Notes under the pieces: generated by a model
What the model saw: only the letters and a program-made list of their open reading frames with translations
What the model was told of the DNA's origin: nothing
Databases searched by the model: none
From: Acetobacter indonesiensis
Lineage (GTDB): Bacteria > Pseudomonadota > Alphaproteobacteria > Acetobacterales > Acetobacteraceae
Direction: 5' to 3'
Assembly: GCF_000963945.1 (NCBI RefSeq)
Contig: NZ_BAMW01000015.1
Span: forward strand, 248,001-312,000
DNA: 64,000 bases
Shown here: positions 34,707 through 42,942 of the stretch, piece after piece
Numbering within the stretch: the first letter of the stretch is position 1
How the letters are laid out: each line of letters begins with the position of its first letter
Translations under genes and position numbers: made by a program

Positions 34707-36113
34707 TCAGTTTTTGCCAGCATGGGCATCAATCATCGCCACAAACCGTTCAAACAGATAAAAGCTGTCAGACGGGCCAGGACTGGCTTCGGGGTGATAC
34801 TGCACGGAAAATGCGGCGTAGCGGTCAGAGGCCAGACCTTCGTTTGATCCATCAAACAGGCTGACATGGGTCACGTGTGCATCAGCAGGCAGGCTGTCTG
34901 CATCAACCGCAAAGCCATGGTTCTGGCTGGTGATTTCCACACGCCCAGTTGACAGGTCTTTTACCGGCTGGTTGGCCCCACGGTGCCCACGGTCCAGCTT
35001 GTAGGTCTTGCCACCCAGCGCTTGCGCCAGAAGCTGGTGCCCAAGGCAGATACCAAACAGCGGGATACCGGCGTCAAGCACACCCTTGATGGCAGGTACG
35101 GCGTAAGTGGCCGTTGCAGCCGGGTCACCCGGACCGTTGGAAAGGAACACGCCTTCCGGCTTCAGGGCCAGAATTTCTTCTGCGCTGGTGGTGGCAGGCA
35201 CAACCGTGACATCACATCCGGCGGCAACAAGGCAGCGCAGAATGTTGCGTTTGGCGCCGTAATCAACAGCCACAACCTTGCGGCGCGGGCCAGAGACCGG
35301 GCGCGTGCCAGCAGGCCATTCCCACACGCTGTCAGCCCATGTGTAGGGGGCCTTGCACGTGACTTCCTTTGCAAGGTCCATGCCTTCAAGGCTTGGCCAC
35401 GCCTTGGCGGCGGCCTCAAGCGCGGGCAGGTCAAACTTGCCATTTTCCGGGAAGAACAGGGCTGCATTCTGCGCGCCCTGATCACGAATTTTCAGGGTCA
35501 GGGTGCGGGTATCAATCCCGGCGATACCCGGCACGTCACGCTTTTTCAGCCACGCATCCAGGCTGGCGGTTGAACGCCAGTTGGCTGGGTCTGTAATGTC
35601 TTCCTTGACCACCAGACCGCGGGCCGCAACTTTATCAGCTTCGTCATCTTCGCCAGTGGTGCCCACATTGCCGATATGTGGAAACGTGAAGGTAATAATC
35701 TGCCCGGCAAAGGATGGGTCAGTCAGGGTTTCCTGATACCCGGTCATGCTGGTGGAAAAGCAGATTTCCCCAATGCTGGGCTGCTGGGTGAAGGCACCAA
35801 AGCCTTTGCCCCACAGAATGGTTCCGTCTGCAAGAACAAGGGCGGCTGTTGCGCCATCCGGGCGGGCATCGGGCATGGATGATCCTGTTATGCTGCCTCC
35901 CGTCGGGGAGGATTTGTCTGGAAGCGTGGACTCTGAGGGCTGAAGGTCAGCCAGGGAAAGGCCTGCGGTTTGTGCAATAATGGGCCAGTGGCGGGAAGGA
36001 ATGGCCTGCGCCTGCCGCCATTTGCGAATGGCTTCCGTGCCAACGCCGGTCAGACGGGCTGTTGCTTCGGGGCCACCTAGTCGGGCAATGATGGTATCGA
36101 TTGACATGGGCAT
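34707..36113 (-). CDS. carA: Carbamoyl-phosphate synthase small subunit with N-terminal HTH domain
   Basis: Glutaminase subunit supplying ammonia to CarB. The standard CarA begins around residue 80 (PDGATAALVLADGTILWGKG) and includes the class I amidotransferase Cys in FGICLGHQLLAQ and the HPE triad end (VQYHPEASPG). The first 60 residues are extra: a compact helix-turn-helix of the Cro/YdaS kind (RLGGPEATARLTGVGTEAIR, KWRQAQAIP). Two starts look usable: ATG 36113 with GGGAGGA upstream gives the 468-residue fusion, and ATG 35876 with AGGA six bases upstream would give a normal-length CarA of about 389 residues. Twin inverted repeats lie just upstream at 36163 and 36207. Confidence 0.95.
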   Translation of the reverse strand: MPMSIDTIIARLGGPEATARLTGVGTEAIRKWRQAQAIPSRHWPIIAQTAGLSLADLQPSESTLPDKSSPTGGSITGSSMPDARPDGATAALVLADGTILWGKGFGAFTQQPSIGEICFSTSMTGYQETLTDPSFAGQIITFTFPHIGNVGTTGEDDEADKVAARGLVVKEDITDPANWRSTASLDAWLKKRDVPGIAGIDTRTLTLKIRDQGAQNAALFFPENGKFDLPALEAAAKAWPSLEGMDLAKEVTCKAPYTWADSVWEWPAGTRPVSGPRRKVVAVDYGAKRNILRCLVAAGCDVTVVPATTSAEEILALKPEGVFLSNGPGDPAATATYAVPAIKGVLDAGIPLFGICLGHQLLAQALGGKTYKLDRGHRGANQPVKDLSTGRVEITSQNHGFAVDADSLPADAHVTHVSLFDGSNEGLASDRYAAFSVQYHPEASPGPSDSFYLFERFVAMIDAHAGKN

Positions 36114-36162
36114 GGCTTAGTTGTTCCTCCCGTGGCACATCATCTAGCAGTCTGTAAGCAAG

Positions 36163-36181
36163 GTGGGAAGAAATTTCCCAC
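36163..36181. promoter_or_regulatory. Putative operator, copy 1 (carA promoter)
   Basis: GTGGGAA-N5-TTCCCAC, a 19-bp inverted repeat with perfect 7-bp arms, 50 bases before the carA start and about 110 before the YqeY start. Its partner lies 44 bp away. Likely a protein-binding site in the divergent promoter region. Confidence 0.65.
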
Positions 36182-36206
36182 TTGGCAAAGGGCTTTCTCT
36201 GGATGG

Positions 36207-36225
36207 GTGGGAAGTTTTTTCCCGC
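36207..36225. promoter_or_regulatory. Putative operator, copy 2 (carA / YqeY promoter)
   Basis: GTGGGAA-N5-TTCCCGC, the same architecture as copy 1 with one arm mismatch. The 44-bp centre-to-centre distance is close to four helical turns, which would put both sites on about the same DNA face. Confidence 0.62.
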
Positions 36226-36293
36226 ATGATGAGTTTTTGCCACGGTCCAGCGTGGTATCGCGTTACGGAATAATTAAAGGAGAATGAGGGATC

Positions 36294-36749
36294 ATGTCTT
36301 TACGTGAACGCCTGATGGCTGATCTGAAAACGGCAATGAAAGCCGGAGAAAGCGGGCGTGTCTCGACCATCCGCATGATCACTGCAAAACTGAAGGATGT
36401 TGAAATTGCTGGCCGTGCCAAGGGTGCGGAAGGTCTGAACGAAGACGAAGCGATTTCCGCCCTGCGCGGCATGGTGAAGTCCCGCACCGAATCCGCCACC
36501 ATGTATCGTGACGCTGGCCGCCCAGAACTGGCGGAAAAGGAAGACGGTGAAATTGCCGTTATCCGTGCCTATCTTCCTGCTGAAATGGATGATGCGGCTC
36601 TTGCTGCCGCTGTGGACGAAGCGATTGCTGCCACGGGTGCTGCTTCCATGAAAGACATGGGCAAGGTGATGGCGGCCCTGAAAGCCAAATTTGGCGCCGA
36701 GCTTGATATGGGTCGCGCCAATGGCACCGTAAAAGCCCGCTTAAGCTAA
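36294..36749 (+). CDS. GatB/YqeY domain protein
   Basis: A 151-residue YqeY protein: two helical subdomains resembling the tRNA-binding tail of the GatB amidotransferase subunit (DLKTAMKAGESGRVSTIRMI near the start, MKDMGKVMAALKAKFGAELD near the end). Its function is unproven; it may bind tRNA or aid the transamidation pathway. It has a strong AAAGGAGA ribosome site. It precedes dnaG by 52 bases, a conserved neighbourhood in alphaproteobacteria. Confidence 0.92.
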   Translation: MSLRERLMADLKTAMKAGESGRVSTIRMITAKLKDVEIAGRAKGAEGLNEDEAISALRGMVKSRTESATMYRDAGRPELAEKEDGEIAVIRAYLPAEMDDAALAAAVDEAIAATGAASMKDMGKVMAALKAKFGAELDMGRANGTVKARLS

Positions 36750-36801
36750 GTAAGGCGCATAATAACAGTGCGGACAGGCGGGAAAGGAGGGCTGGCACAT
36801 C

Positions 36802-38634
36802 ATGGGTATTGAGTCGGGCTTTCTGGACGAACTGCGTGCCCGCACACCTTTGGCATCGGTTATCGGGCGGCGTGTCAAGCTGGTGCGGTCTGGCCGTAAC
36901 TGGAAGGGATGCTGCCCCTTCCATGGTGAAAAAACACCATCATTTTATGTGTATGACGATCACTTCCACTGTTTCGGTTGTGGCGTGCATGGCGATGTCA
37001 TCTCTTTTGTCATGCAAATGGAAGGTAAAAACTTCCCTGAAGCAGTGGAAGAACTGGCGACTTCTGCGGGAATGGCGGTGCCAAAAGATACCCGCCGCAC
37101 GCACGAGGAAGTTGCCCATAGCCAGTCTCTGGAAGATGTTCTGGCGCAGACACAATCCGTGTGGTCTCAGGCGCTATACACGCCCGCGGGCCGCGCCGGG
37201 CTGGAGTATCTGCTGGGTCGTGGGCTGACCCGCCAGACGATTGAAGAATTTGGCTTGGGCTGGGCCGGTGATGGGCGCGGCGGGCTAACAAATGCTCTTG
37301 CGGCAAAAAACATCACTCCGCAGATGATGGCGGAAGCAGGTCTGATGCGTCTGGACGACGAAGGCCGCCCGAAAGGGGAATTGTTCTGGGGCCGCGTGAC
37401 CTTTCCCATACGCGACCGCAAGGGCCGTCTGGTGTCATTTGGCGGGCGTATTTTGGGGGATGGTCAGCCCAAATACCTCAACGGCCCAGAAACTGCGTTA
37501 TTTTCCAAACGCCGGCTGCTGTTCGGATTGGATAAGGCACGCGCCGCAGTGCGTGCGCCACGCCCCAAAGGCGCGCCTGTGACTGATCTGGTGGTGGTTG
37601 AAGGTTATATGGACGTCATTGCCCTGCATCAGGCCGGGTTTCGGGGCGCTGTGGCACCACTAGGGACAGCTTTGACGCCTGAACAGCTTGAGGTTCTCTG
37701 GCAGGTTGATCGTGCGCCCATCCTCTGTTTTGACGGAGATGGCGCAGGCCGGAGGGCTGCTGCGCGTGCGGCGGAAGTCGCACTCCCTTTGCTGAAAGCC
37801 GATCACTCCCTGCGTTTATGCTTGCTGCCCGAAGGGGAGGACCCGGATAGTCTCGTTCGGTCCCGTGGGGCGCAGGTGGTGGGGGAAATGTTTGCTACGG
37901 CCAGCCCTCTGGCTGACGTTCTGTTTGACCTGCTGGCGGGTGGTGTCAGTAATCCGGGGCCGGAAGAACGGGCGGCACTGCGCCACAAACTGGTCGAGAC
38001 CGCGGCCCTTATCCCTGACAAGGCGCTGGCGTCAGAATATCGTTCAACGCTGCTTGATCGCTTTTTTGAGACTTTCAGGCGAAAAAAGGGGAAAGGGAAT
38101 GGCTCGGGTGGCTCTTTCCCGTCCCGTTCCAGCGTTGTCGAAGCAGCCCCCATACAGTTGGACGCCGTGCAGGAACGGCAGCGTATTCTGCTGGCGTTAC
38201 TGCTTCACTACCCGGAAATGGTGCCAGAAGTGGAGGAGGCACTGTGCCGCCTGAATTTGTCTGATGCGTTTTCAGACGTCAGGGGGATTCTGCTTGACCT
38301 CTCGGCGGAGGGGGCGTTGCCTGAAACGGGCGATGCCCTGCTGTCTGCACTGGCCGGACAGGATGAGGAGATGCTGGTACAACGGGTTCTGACCGGCGGC
38401 GCGTTGCCCTTATCTTTTGAAGAAAAAGACTCATCTCTGGCTGTGGCCGTTAGAACACAGTGGTGGCATTTTTACGGATTACTAAATTTTTCTCAGTTCC
38501 AGCAGCAGGTTGAGCACGAGGTGGCGCGCTTCTGGCAGAATGGGGGAGATTCGGCAGAATGGAAGCGGTTACAGCCACGTCTGGAAGCGTTAGCGCGCCT
38601 CAAACGCGGCGAAATGGAAGAACATGGGCTGTAG
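36802..38634 (+). CDS. dnaG: DNA primase
   Basis: Synthesises RNA primers at the replication fork. The 610-residue protein has the N-terminal zinc ribbon (Cys38, His41, Cys57, Cys60 in CCPFHGEKTPSF and HCFGCG), the RNA polymerase core with the TOPRIM motif VVEGYMDVIAL (Glu near 267) and DGDGAGRRA, and a C-terminal helicase-interaction region. The ATG at 36802 follows AGGAGGG. Middle gene of the YqeY-dnaG-rpoD macromolecular synthesis block. Confidence 0.97.
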   Translation: MGIESGFLDELRARTPLASVIGRRVKLVRSGRNWKGCCPFHGEKTPSFYVYDDHFHCFGCGVHGDVISFVMQMEGKNFPEAVEELATSAGMAVPKDTRRTHEEVAHSQSLEDVLAQTQSVWSQALYTPAGRAGLEYLLGRGLTRQTIEEFGLGWAGDGRGGLTNALAAKNITPQMMAEAGLMRLDDEGRPKGELFWGRVTFPIRDRKGRLVSFGGRILGDGQPKYLNGPETALFSKRRLLFGLDKARAAVRAPRPKGAPVTDLVVVEGYMDVIALHQAGFRGAVAPLGTALTPEQLEVLWQVDRAPILCFDGDGAGRRAAARAAEVALPLLKADHSLRLCLLPEGEDPDSLVRSRGAQVVGEMFATASPLADVLFDLLAGGVSNPGPEERAALRHKLVETAALIPDKALASEYRSTLLDRFFETFRRKKGKGNGSGGSFPSRSSVVEAAPIQLDAVQERQRILLALLLHYPEMVPEVEEALCRLNLSDAFSDVRGILLDLSAEGALPETGDALLSALAGQDEEMLVQRVLTGGALPLSFEEKDSSLAVAVRTQWWHFYGLLNFSQFQQQVEHEVARFWQNGGDSAEWKRLQPRLEALARLKRGEMEEHGL

Positions 38635-38783
38635 GCGTTGGAAGCGTTCAGGGAGCGTTCCTCTTGACTTCGGAGGCAGGATATCCCACGTCCTGCCCGC
38701 CCTGAAAAACTAAACAGTATGTATGGTGAACTGGTCGTTCTGCATTCTGTTGGGGATGCAGGCGGGGAGGGAGCAGGTCTGGC

Positions 38784-40757
38784 ATGGCGACAAAAACAGC
38801 ATCAGGTAACGTAGCACAGGCAGAGCAGGATGGTGACACCACCCTGCTGGATACGCAGTCTGCCGCGGTCAAAAAGCTGATCGCGAAAGGGCGTGAGCAT
38901 GGGTGCATCACGTTTGATGAGCTGAATGCTGTTCTCCCGCAGGACAAGATGTCTTCAGAACAGATTGAAGACATCATGGCCATGCTGTCCGAAATGGGCA
39001 TTCAGGTGGTTGAAAGCGAAGAAGGTGACGACGCGGAAAACGCCAAAAGCGAAAACGCTGACGGCGAAGAAGCGTCCGAGGAAGAAGCCGAGGAATCTGA
39101 AACACCTTCTGGCAACGTCAATACTGAAAATCTGGGCCGCACTGACGACCCGGTGCGCATGTACCTGCGCGAGATGGGCACCGTTGAGCTGCTGTCACGC
39201 GAAGGCGAAATCGCAATTGCCAAGCGTATTGAGGCTGGCCGCGATGAAATGATTGGCGGCCTGTGTGAAAGCCCGCTGACGTTCCGCGCCATTATCTCCT
39301 GGCATGAAATGATCCGTAACAACGAAATGCTGTTGCGTGACATTGTTGACCTGGAAGCCATGCAGGCTGGCGGTAACCCGCCGGGTGAAGGCGGCGAAGG
39401 TTTTGAAGGTGACGAGGCCGAGGAGTCAGACGAGTCTGATTCCGAGTCTGAAGGGGAAGCCGAAGGTGTTGAAGGTGAAGGCAGCGGCCTGTCACTTTCC
39501 GCGCTGGAAGAAAAGCTGAAGCCTGAAATTCTGGCCCATCTTGAAGAAATTGAGCCGCTGTACGAAAAACTGCGTCAGTTGCAGGTGCAGCGTATTGATG
39601 TGCTGACGGCCGGTGCCGAAGTTCAGGATCAGTCGGAAGAAGAATACGCCAAGCTGCGTGATGAGCTGGTTGGCAAGGTTGAGCAGGTTCATCTGCATAA
39701 CAACCGGATTGAAGATCTGGTGATGCAGTTGAAGGAAATGTTCCGCAGCCTGAACGTGCTGGAAGGCCGTATGCTGCGTCTGGCTGAAAGCTGCCGCGTG
39801 TCACGCGATGACTTCCTGCTGAAATATCGTGGTCGCGAACTTGATCCGTCATGGATGGACATGATTTCCGCGCTGCCTGGTAAGTCATGGAAAAACTTTG
39901 TTGCCAAGCACAGCGACACGGTTGTTGACCTGCGAAACCAGGTTGCGGCTCTGGCACAGGACACTGGCCTGCCGATTGGTGAATTCCGTCGTGTCTATGC
40001 AACCGTAGCGCGTGGTGAACGTGATTCCGCACGCGCCAAAAAGGAAATGATTGAAGCCAACCTGCGGTTGGTGATCTCCATTGCCAAAAAATATACCAAC
40101 CGTGGCCTTCAGTTCCTCGACCTGATTCAGGAAGGCAATATCGGTCTGATGAAGGCGGTGGATAAGTTTGAATATCGCCGTGGGTATAAGTTCTCGACCT
40201 ATGCAACGTGGTGGATTCGTCAGGCTATCACCCGCTCTATTGCGGATCAGGCGCGCACCATCCGTATTCCGGTGCATATGATTGAAACCATCAACAAACT
40301 GGTGCGTACGTCTCGCCAGATGTTGCATGAAATTGGTCGTGAACCGGCACCGGAAGAACTGGCTGAAAAGCTGGGGATGCCGCTTGAAAAAGTGCGTAAG
40401 GTTTTGAAAATCGCCAAAGAGCCGATCTCTCTTGAAACCCCGATCGGGGATGAAGAAGACAGCCATCTGGGTGATTTTATTGAAGATAAGACGGCCATCA
40501 TTCCGCTTGATGCCGCAATTCAGACCAACCTGCGTGAAGCCACAACCCGTGTTCTGGCCTCGCTGACGCCACGTGAAGAACGTGTGCTGCGTATGCGCTT
40601 TGGTATTGGCATGAACACCGACCACACGCTGGAAGAAGTCGGGCAGCAGTTTAACGTGACGCGTGAGCGTATTCGTCAGATTGAAGCCAAGGCCCTGCGT
40701 AAACTCAAACACCCGAGCCGCAGCCGTAAACTGCGGTCATTCCTGGATGATAACTGA
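38784..40757 (+). CDS. rpoD: RNA polymerase sigma factor RpoD (sigma-70)
   Basis: Primary sigma factor. In the 657-residue protein: region 1.1 (about 25-75), region 1.2 ([20 protein letters not shown], 121-140), a large non-conserved insert, region 2 from about 426 ([12 protein letters not shown]...[20 protein letters not shown]) and region 4 at the C-terminus ([12 protein letters not shown]...[19 protein letters not shown]). Two very acidic stretches, 78-106 and 203-234, are longer than usual. An upstream GGCAGGA/TCCTGCC hairpin (38675-38697) lies in the dnaG-rpoD gap. The end overlaps the next gene by 11 bases. Confidence 0.98.
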   Translation: MATKTASGNVAQAEQDGDTTLLDTQSAAVKKLIAKGREHGCITFDELNAVLPQDKMSSEQIEDIMAMLSEMGIQVVESEEGDDAENAKSENADGEEASEEEAEESETPSGNVNTENLGRTDDPVRMYLREMGTVELLSREGEIAIAKRIEAGRDEMIGGLCESPLTFRAIISWHEMIRNNEMLLRDIVDLEAMQAGGNPPGEGGEGFEGDEAEESDESDSESEGEAEGVEGEGSGLSLSALEEKLKPEILAHLEEIEPLYEKLRQLQVQRIDVLTAGAEVQDQSEEEYAKLRDELVGKVEQVHLHNNRIEDLVMQLKEMFRSLNVLEGRMLRLAESCRVSRDDFLLKYRGRELDPSWMDMISALPGKSWKNFVAKHSDTVVDLRNQVAALAQDTGLPIGEFRRVYATVARGERDSARAKKEMIEANLRLVISIAKKYTNRGLQFLDLIQEGNIGLMKAVDKFEYRRGYKFSTYATWWIRQAITRSIADQARTIRIPVHMIETINKLVRTSRQMLHEIGREPAPEELAEKLGMPLEKVRKVLKIAKEPISLETPIGDEEDSHLGDFIEDKTAIIPLDAAIQTNLREATTRVLASLTPREERVLRMRFGIGMNTDHTLEEVGQQFNVTRERIRQIEAKALRKLKHPSRSRKLRSFLDDN

Positions 40758-41331
40758 TATTAAAATTACGCCGTTAGAACCGGTTACCCGCATGAAGGTT
40801 GTTGTAACCTTCATGCAGATGAACAGCCCTCCGCAGGGGAAGCCTCTTTCCCTGCCGGAGGGTTGGTTCATTCAGGACAGTTTTTCGCCCACCGTTTCTG
40901 ACTATCGCATGCTGCAAGACCGTGTGGGGCGTGCCTATTGTTGGTGGATGCGACAGGCTGCGTCTGATGCGTCCCTTCAGGCTTTTCTGGCCAGCGCGCC
41001 CATTCAGATAGGCCTTTTGCGTGAAGGTGATGCCATTCGTGGGTTCTTTGAGCTTGATCTGGCTAACCCGCAAGATATCAACCTGTCGTATTTCGGGCTT
41101 TTTCCGGATGCCGTTGGGCAGGGAGCGGGCAGGGCATTCCTTGATGCCGTTATCCGCATTGCGTGGGCGCATAAACCCGAATTCCTGCGTGTGAATACCT
41201 GCAACGCCGACCATCCGCGTGCTCTGCCATTGTATCGGGATATGGGGTTTGAGCCCGTGCGCGCTGTTGAGGAGGTCTGGGATGTGCCTCAGCGGCTGGG
41301 AATACCTATTCCGCGGAGATTTATTGTCTAA
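40747..41331 (+). CDS. GNAT-family N-acetyltransferase
   Basis: A 194-residue protein with the GNAT core: beta-strand [13 protein letters not shown], the acetyl-CoA loop [19 protein letters not shown], and a C-terminal [19 protein letters not shown]. The acceptor is unknown. The ATG at 40747 lies inside the last codons of rpoD (11-base overlap), so translation may be coupled; ATG 40792 is an alternative start with no better ribosome site. Its position directly on the rpoD message is noteworthy. Confidence 0.82.
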   Translation: MITDIKITPLEPVTRMKVVVTFMQMNSPPQGKPLSLPEGWFIQDSFSPTVSDYRMLQDRVGRAYCWWMRQAASDASLQAFLASAPIQIGLLREGDAIRGFFELDLANPQDINLSYFGLFPDAVGQGAGRAFLDAVIRIAWAHKPEFLRVNTCNADHPRALPLYRDMGFEPVRAVEEVWDVPQRLGIPIPRRFIV

Positions 41332-41485
41332 TTCCCTTGTGTTTTGACCTGAAATGTGGTTGACACGCCATCTTCCCTGCTGGGTGCGTGGCATCGCCCC
41401 GGCTATACCCATTGCTTCCCTGTGAAGCACTGCCAGTCGAAATGGTTCGGCGCAGACGGGTTGACCTTATCCGAAGGGAGAAACA

Positions 41486-41959
41486 ATGCCGCTTTATGAA
41501 ACCGTGCTTATTGCGCGGAATGACATTTCCCAGCAGCAGGTTGACGCCATCGTTGATGGTATTGTCGCTCAGATTGAAGCCGATGGCGGTAGCGTGCAGA
41601 AGCGCGAATACTGGGGCCTGCGTACGCTGTCTTATCGGATCAAGAAGAACCGTAAGGGCCACTATGTGCTGCTCGGTCTGGACACGAAGTCTGACACGCT
41701 TAAGGAAGTTGAGCGTCAGCTGTCCATCAATGAAGACATCCTGCGTCTGCTGACGCTGCGTGTTGACGAAATTGATGAAGCACCGTCTCCGGTTCTGTCC
41801 CGCAAGGGCGATGATCGTGGTGAACGCGGTGGTTTCCGTGGTCCCAAGCCTGCTGGACGCTTTGAAAGCGGCCGTGGCCGTCGTTCTTCCGAAGACCGTG
41901 AAGAATATCGCGCCCGTGATGACAAGCCAGCCGATCTGGCTGACAACGAAGCGGAGTGA
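41486..41959 (+). CDS. rpsF: 30S ribosomal protein S6
   Basis: Primary 16S rRNA-binding protein that joins with S18. The 157-residue protein has the S6 fold in residues 1-100 (MPLYETVLIARNDISQQQVD, YWGLRTLSYRIKKNRKGHYV), then a long Arg/Gly- and acid-rich tail (GGFRGPKPAGRFESGRGRR...). GAAGGGAG precedes the ATG. The 154-bp leader is long for a ribosomal operon and could host feedback control by S6:S18, which is known in other bacteria; I cannot confirm the structure. First gene of rpsF-rpsR-rplI. Confidence 0.97.
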   Translation: MPLYETVLIARNDISQQQVDAIVDGIVAQIEADGGSVQKREYWGLRTLSYRIKKNRKGHYVLLGLDTKSDTLKEVERQLSINEDILRLLTLRVDEIDEAPSPVLSRKGDDRGERGGFRGPKPAGRFESGRGRRSSEDREEYRARDDKPADLADNEAE

Positions 41960-41965
41960 TGCAGC

Positions 41966-42241
41966 ATGTCTGACACAACAGAAATCAATCCCGCCGCACG
42001 CCGTCCTGCCGTAGGCGCACGTCGTCCGTTTTACCGTCGTCGCAAGTCCTGCCCGTTCTCTGGCCCCAACGCGCCGAAGATCGACTACAAGGACGTGCGT
42101 CTGCTGAGCCGTTTCCTGTCCGAACGTGGCAAGATCGTGCCAAGCCGTATCACGGCGGTGTCTGCAAAGAAGCAGCGTGAGCTGGCACAGGCTATCAAGC
42201 GTGCCCGCTTCCTCGCCCTGCTTCCCTACGTGATGAGCTGA
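41966..42241 (+). CDS. rpsR: 30S ribosomal protein S18
   Basis: A 91-residue basic protein with the S18 core [20 protein letters not shown] and the C-terminal [20 protein letters not shown]; it forms the platform heterodimer with S6. An Arg-rich N-terminal extension ([20 protein letters not shown]) contains the usual Cys. It starts 6 bases after rpsF. Confidence 0.97.
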   Translation: MSDTTEINPAARRPAVGARRPFYRRRKSCPFSGPNAPKIDYKDVRLLSRFLSERGKIVPSRITAVSAKKQRELAQAIKRARFLALLPYVMS

Positions 42242-42252
42242 GAGGGAAGATC

Positions 42253-42852
42253 ATGGCCGTTACAGAAGTCATTCTGCTTCAGCGCGTCGAACATCTGGGT
42301 CAGATGGGCGATGTTGTGAAGGTTCGTCCGGGTTATGCCCGTAACTTCCTGCTGCCGCAGGGCAAGGCTATTCGTGCAAACGAAGCCAACCGTTCACGTT
42401 TCGACCGTGAACGCGCCCAGCTTGAAGCGCAGAACATCAAACGTCGTGAAGAAGCTGAGCGTCTTTCCGAACGTATGGAAGGTCTGGCTGTCATCCTGAT
42501 CCGTCAGGCTGGCGACAGCGGTAGCCTCTATGGCTCCGTTTCTCCGCGTGATGTGTCTGAAGCCGTGACGGAAGCCGGTTTTACCGTGTCCCGTCAGCAG
42601 GTTTCTCTGTCTCATCCGATCAAGTCTCTTGGTCTGTATGAAGTGACAGTTGCGCTGCACCCGGAAGTTTCCGTGCCGGTTATCGTCAACGTGGCGCGTT
42701 CTGCTGAAGAAGCTGAACGTCAGGCACTGGGCGAAGCTGTTAGCCCGGAAGAAGAAGCTGAAGCCGCTGGCGACGATCTGCTTGTTGAAGGCGAAATCGT
42801 TGCTGACGACGCTGAAGGTGCTGCTACGGCAGAAAAAGACGCGGTTGCCTAA
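42253..42852 (+). CDS. rplI: 50S ribosomal protein L9
   Basis: L9 binds 23S rRNA and limits frameshifting. The N-terminal domain ([38 protein letters not shown]), the connecting helix ([18 protein letters not shown]) and the C-terminal domain are all present. At 199 residues it is about 50 longer than the usual 149 because of an acidic Ala/Glu/Asp tail from about residue 153. A terminator follows. Confidence 0.97.
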   Translation: MAVTEVILLQRVEHLGQMGDVVKVRPGYARNFLLPQGKAIRANEANRSRFDRERAQLEAQNIKRREEAERLSERMEGLAVILIRQAGDSGSLYGSVSPRDVSEAVTEAGFTVSRQQVSLSHPIKSLGLYEVTVALHPEVSVPVIVNVARSAEEAERQALGEAVSPEEEAEAAGDDLLVEGEIVADDAEGAATAEKDAVA

Positions 42853-42876
42853 TCGTCCTTTTTCTACCTGCTAAGC

Positions 42877-42916
42877 AAAAAGAGGGTTCGGAAGTAATTT
42901 CCGGACCCTTTTTTTT
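42877..42916 (+). terminator. Rho-independent terminator of rpsF-rpsR-rplI
   Basis: GGGTTCGGAA pairs with TTCCGGACCC (one wobble) around a 5-base loop, followed by eight T residues, 25 bases after the rplI stop. Confidence 0.92.
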
Positions 42917-42942
42917 GGCCTATTGTGCCGACACCATAAGGC

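Noticed and set aside
36163-36225. MraZ-type sites in the carA region
   Set aside because: The GTGGGA core resembles MraZ boxes, but those are direct repeats with fixed spacing near mraZ; here the arrangement is inverted and no mraZ is present.
38675-38697. GGCAGGA-N9-TCCTGCC hairpin as dnaG terminator
   Set aside because: No T-run follows; may simply be leader structure before rpoD, so not called a terminator.
39292-40206. Long open frame (304 codons) antisense to rpoD
   Set aside because: Complementary to conserved sigma regions; composition follows the codon pattern of rpoD and no family resemblance is visible.
41360-41365. TTGACA as -35 of the rpsF promoter
   Set aside because: No -10-like hexamer at 16-18 bp spacing; the nearest TATACC is 38 bp away.
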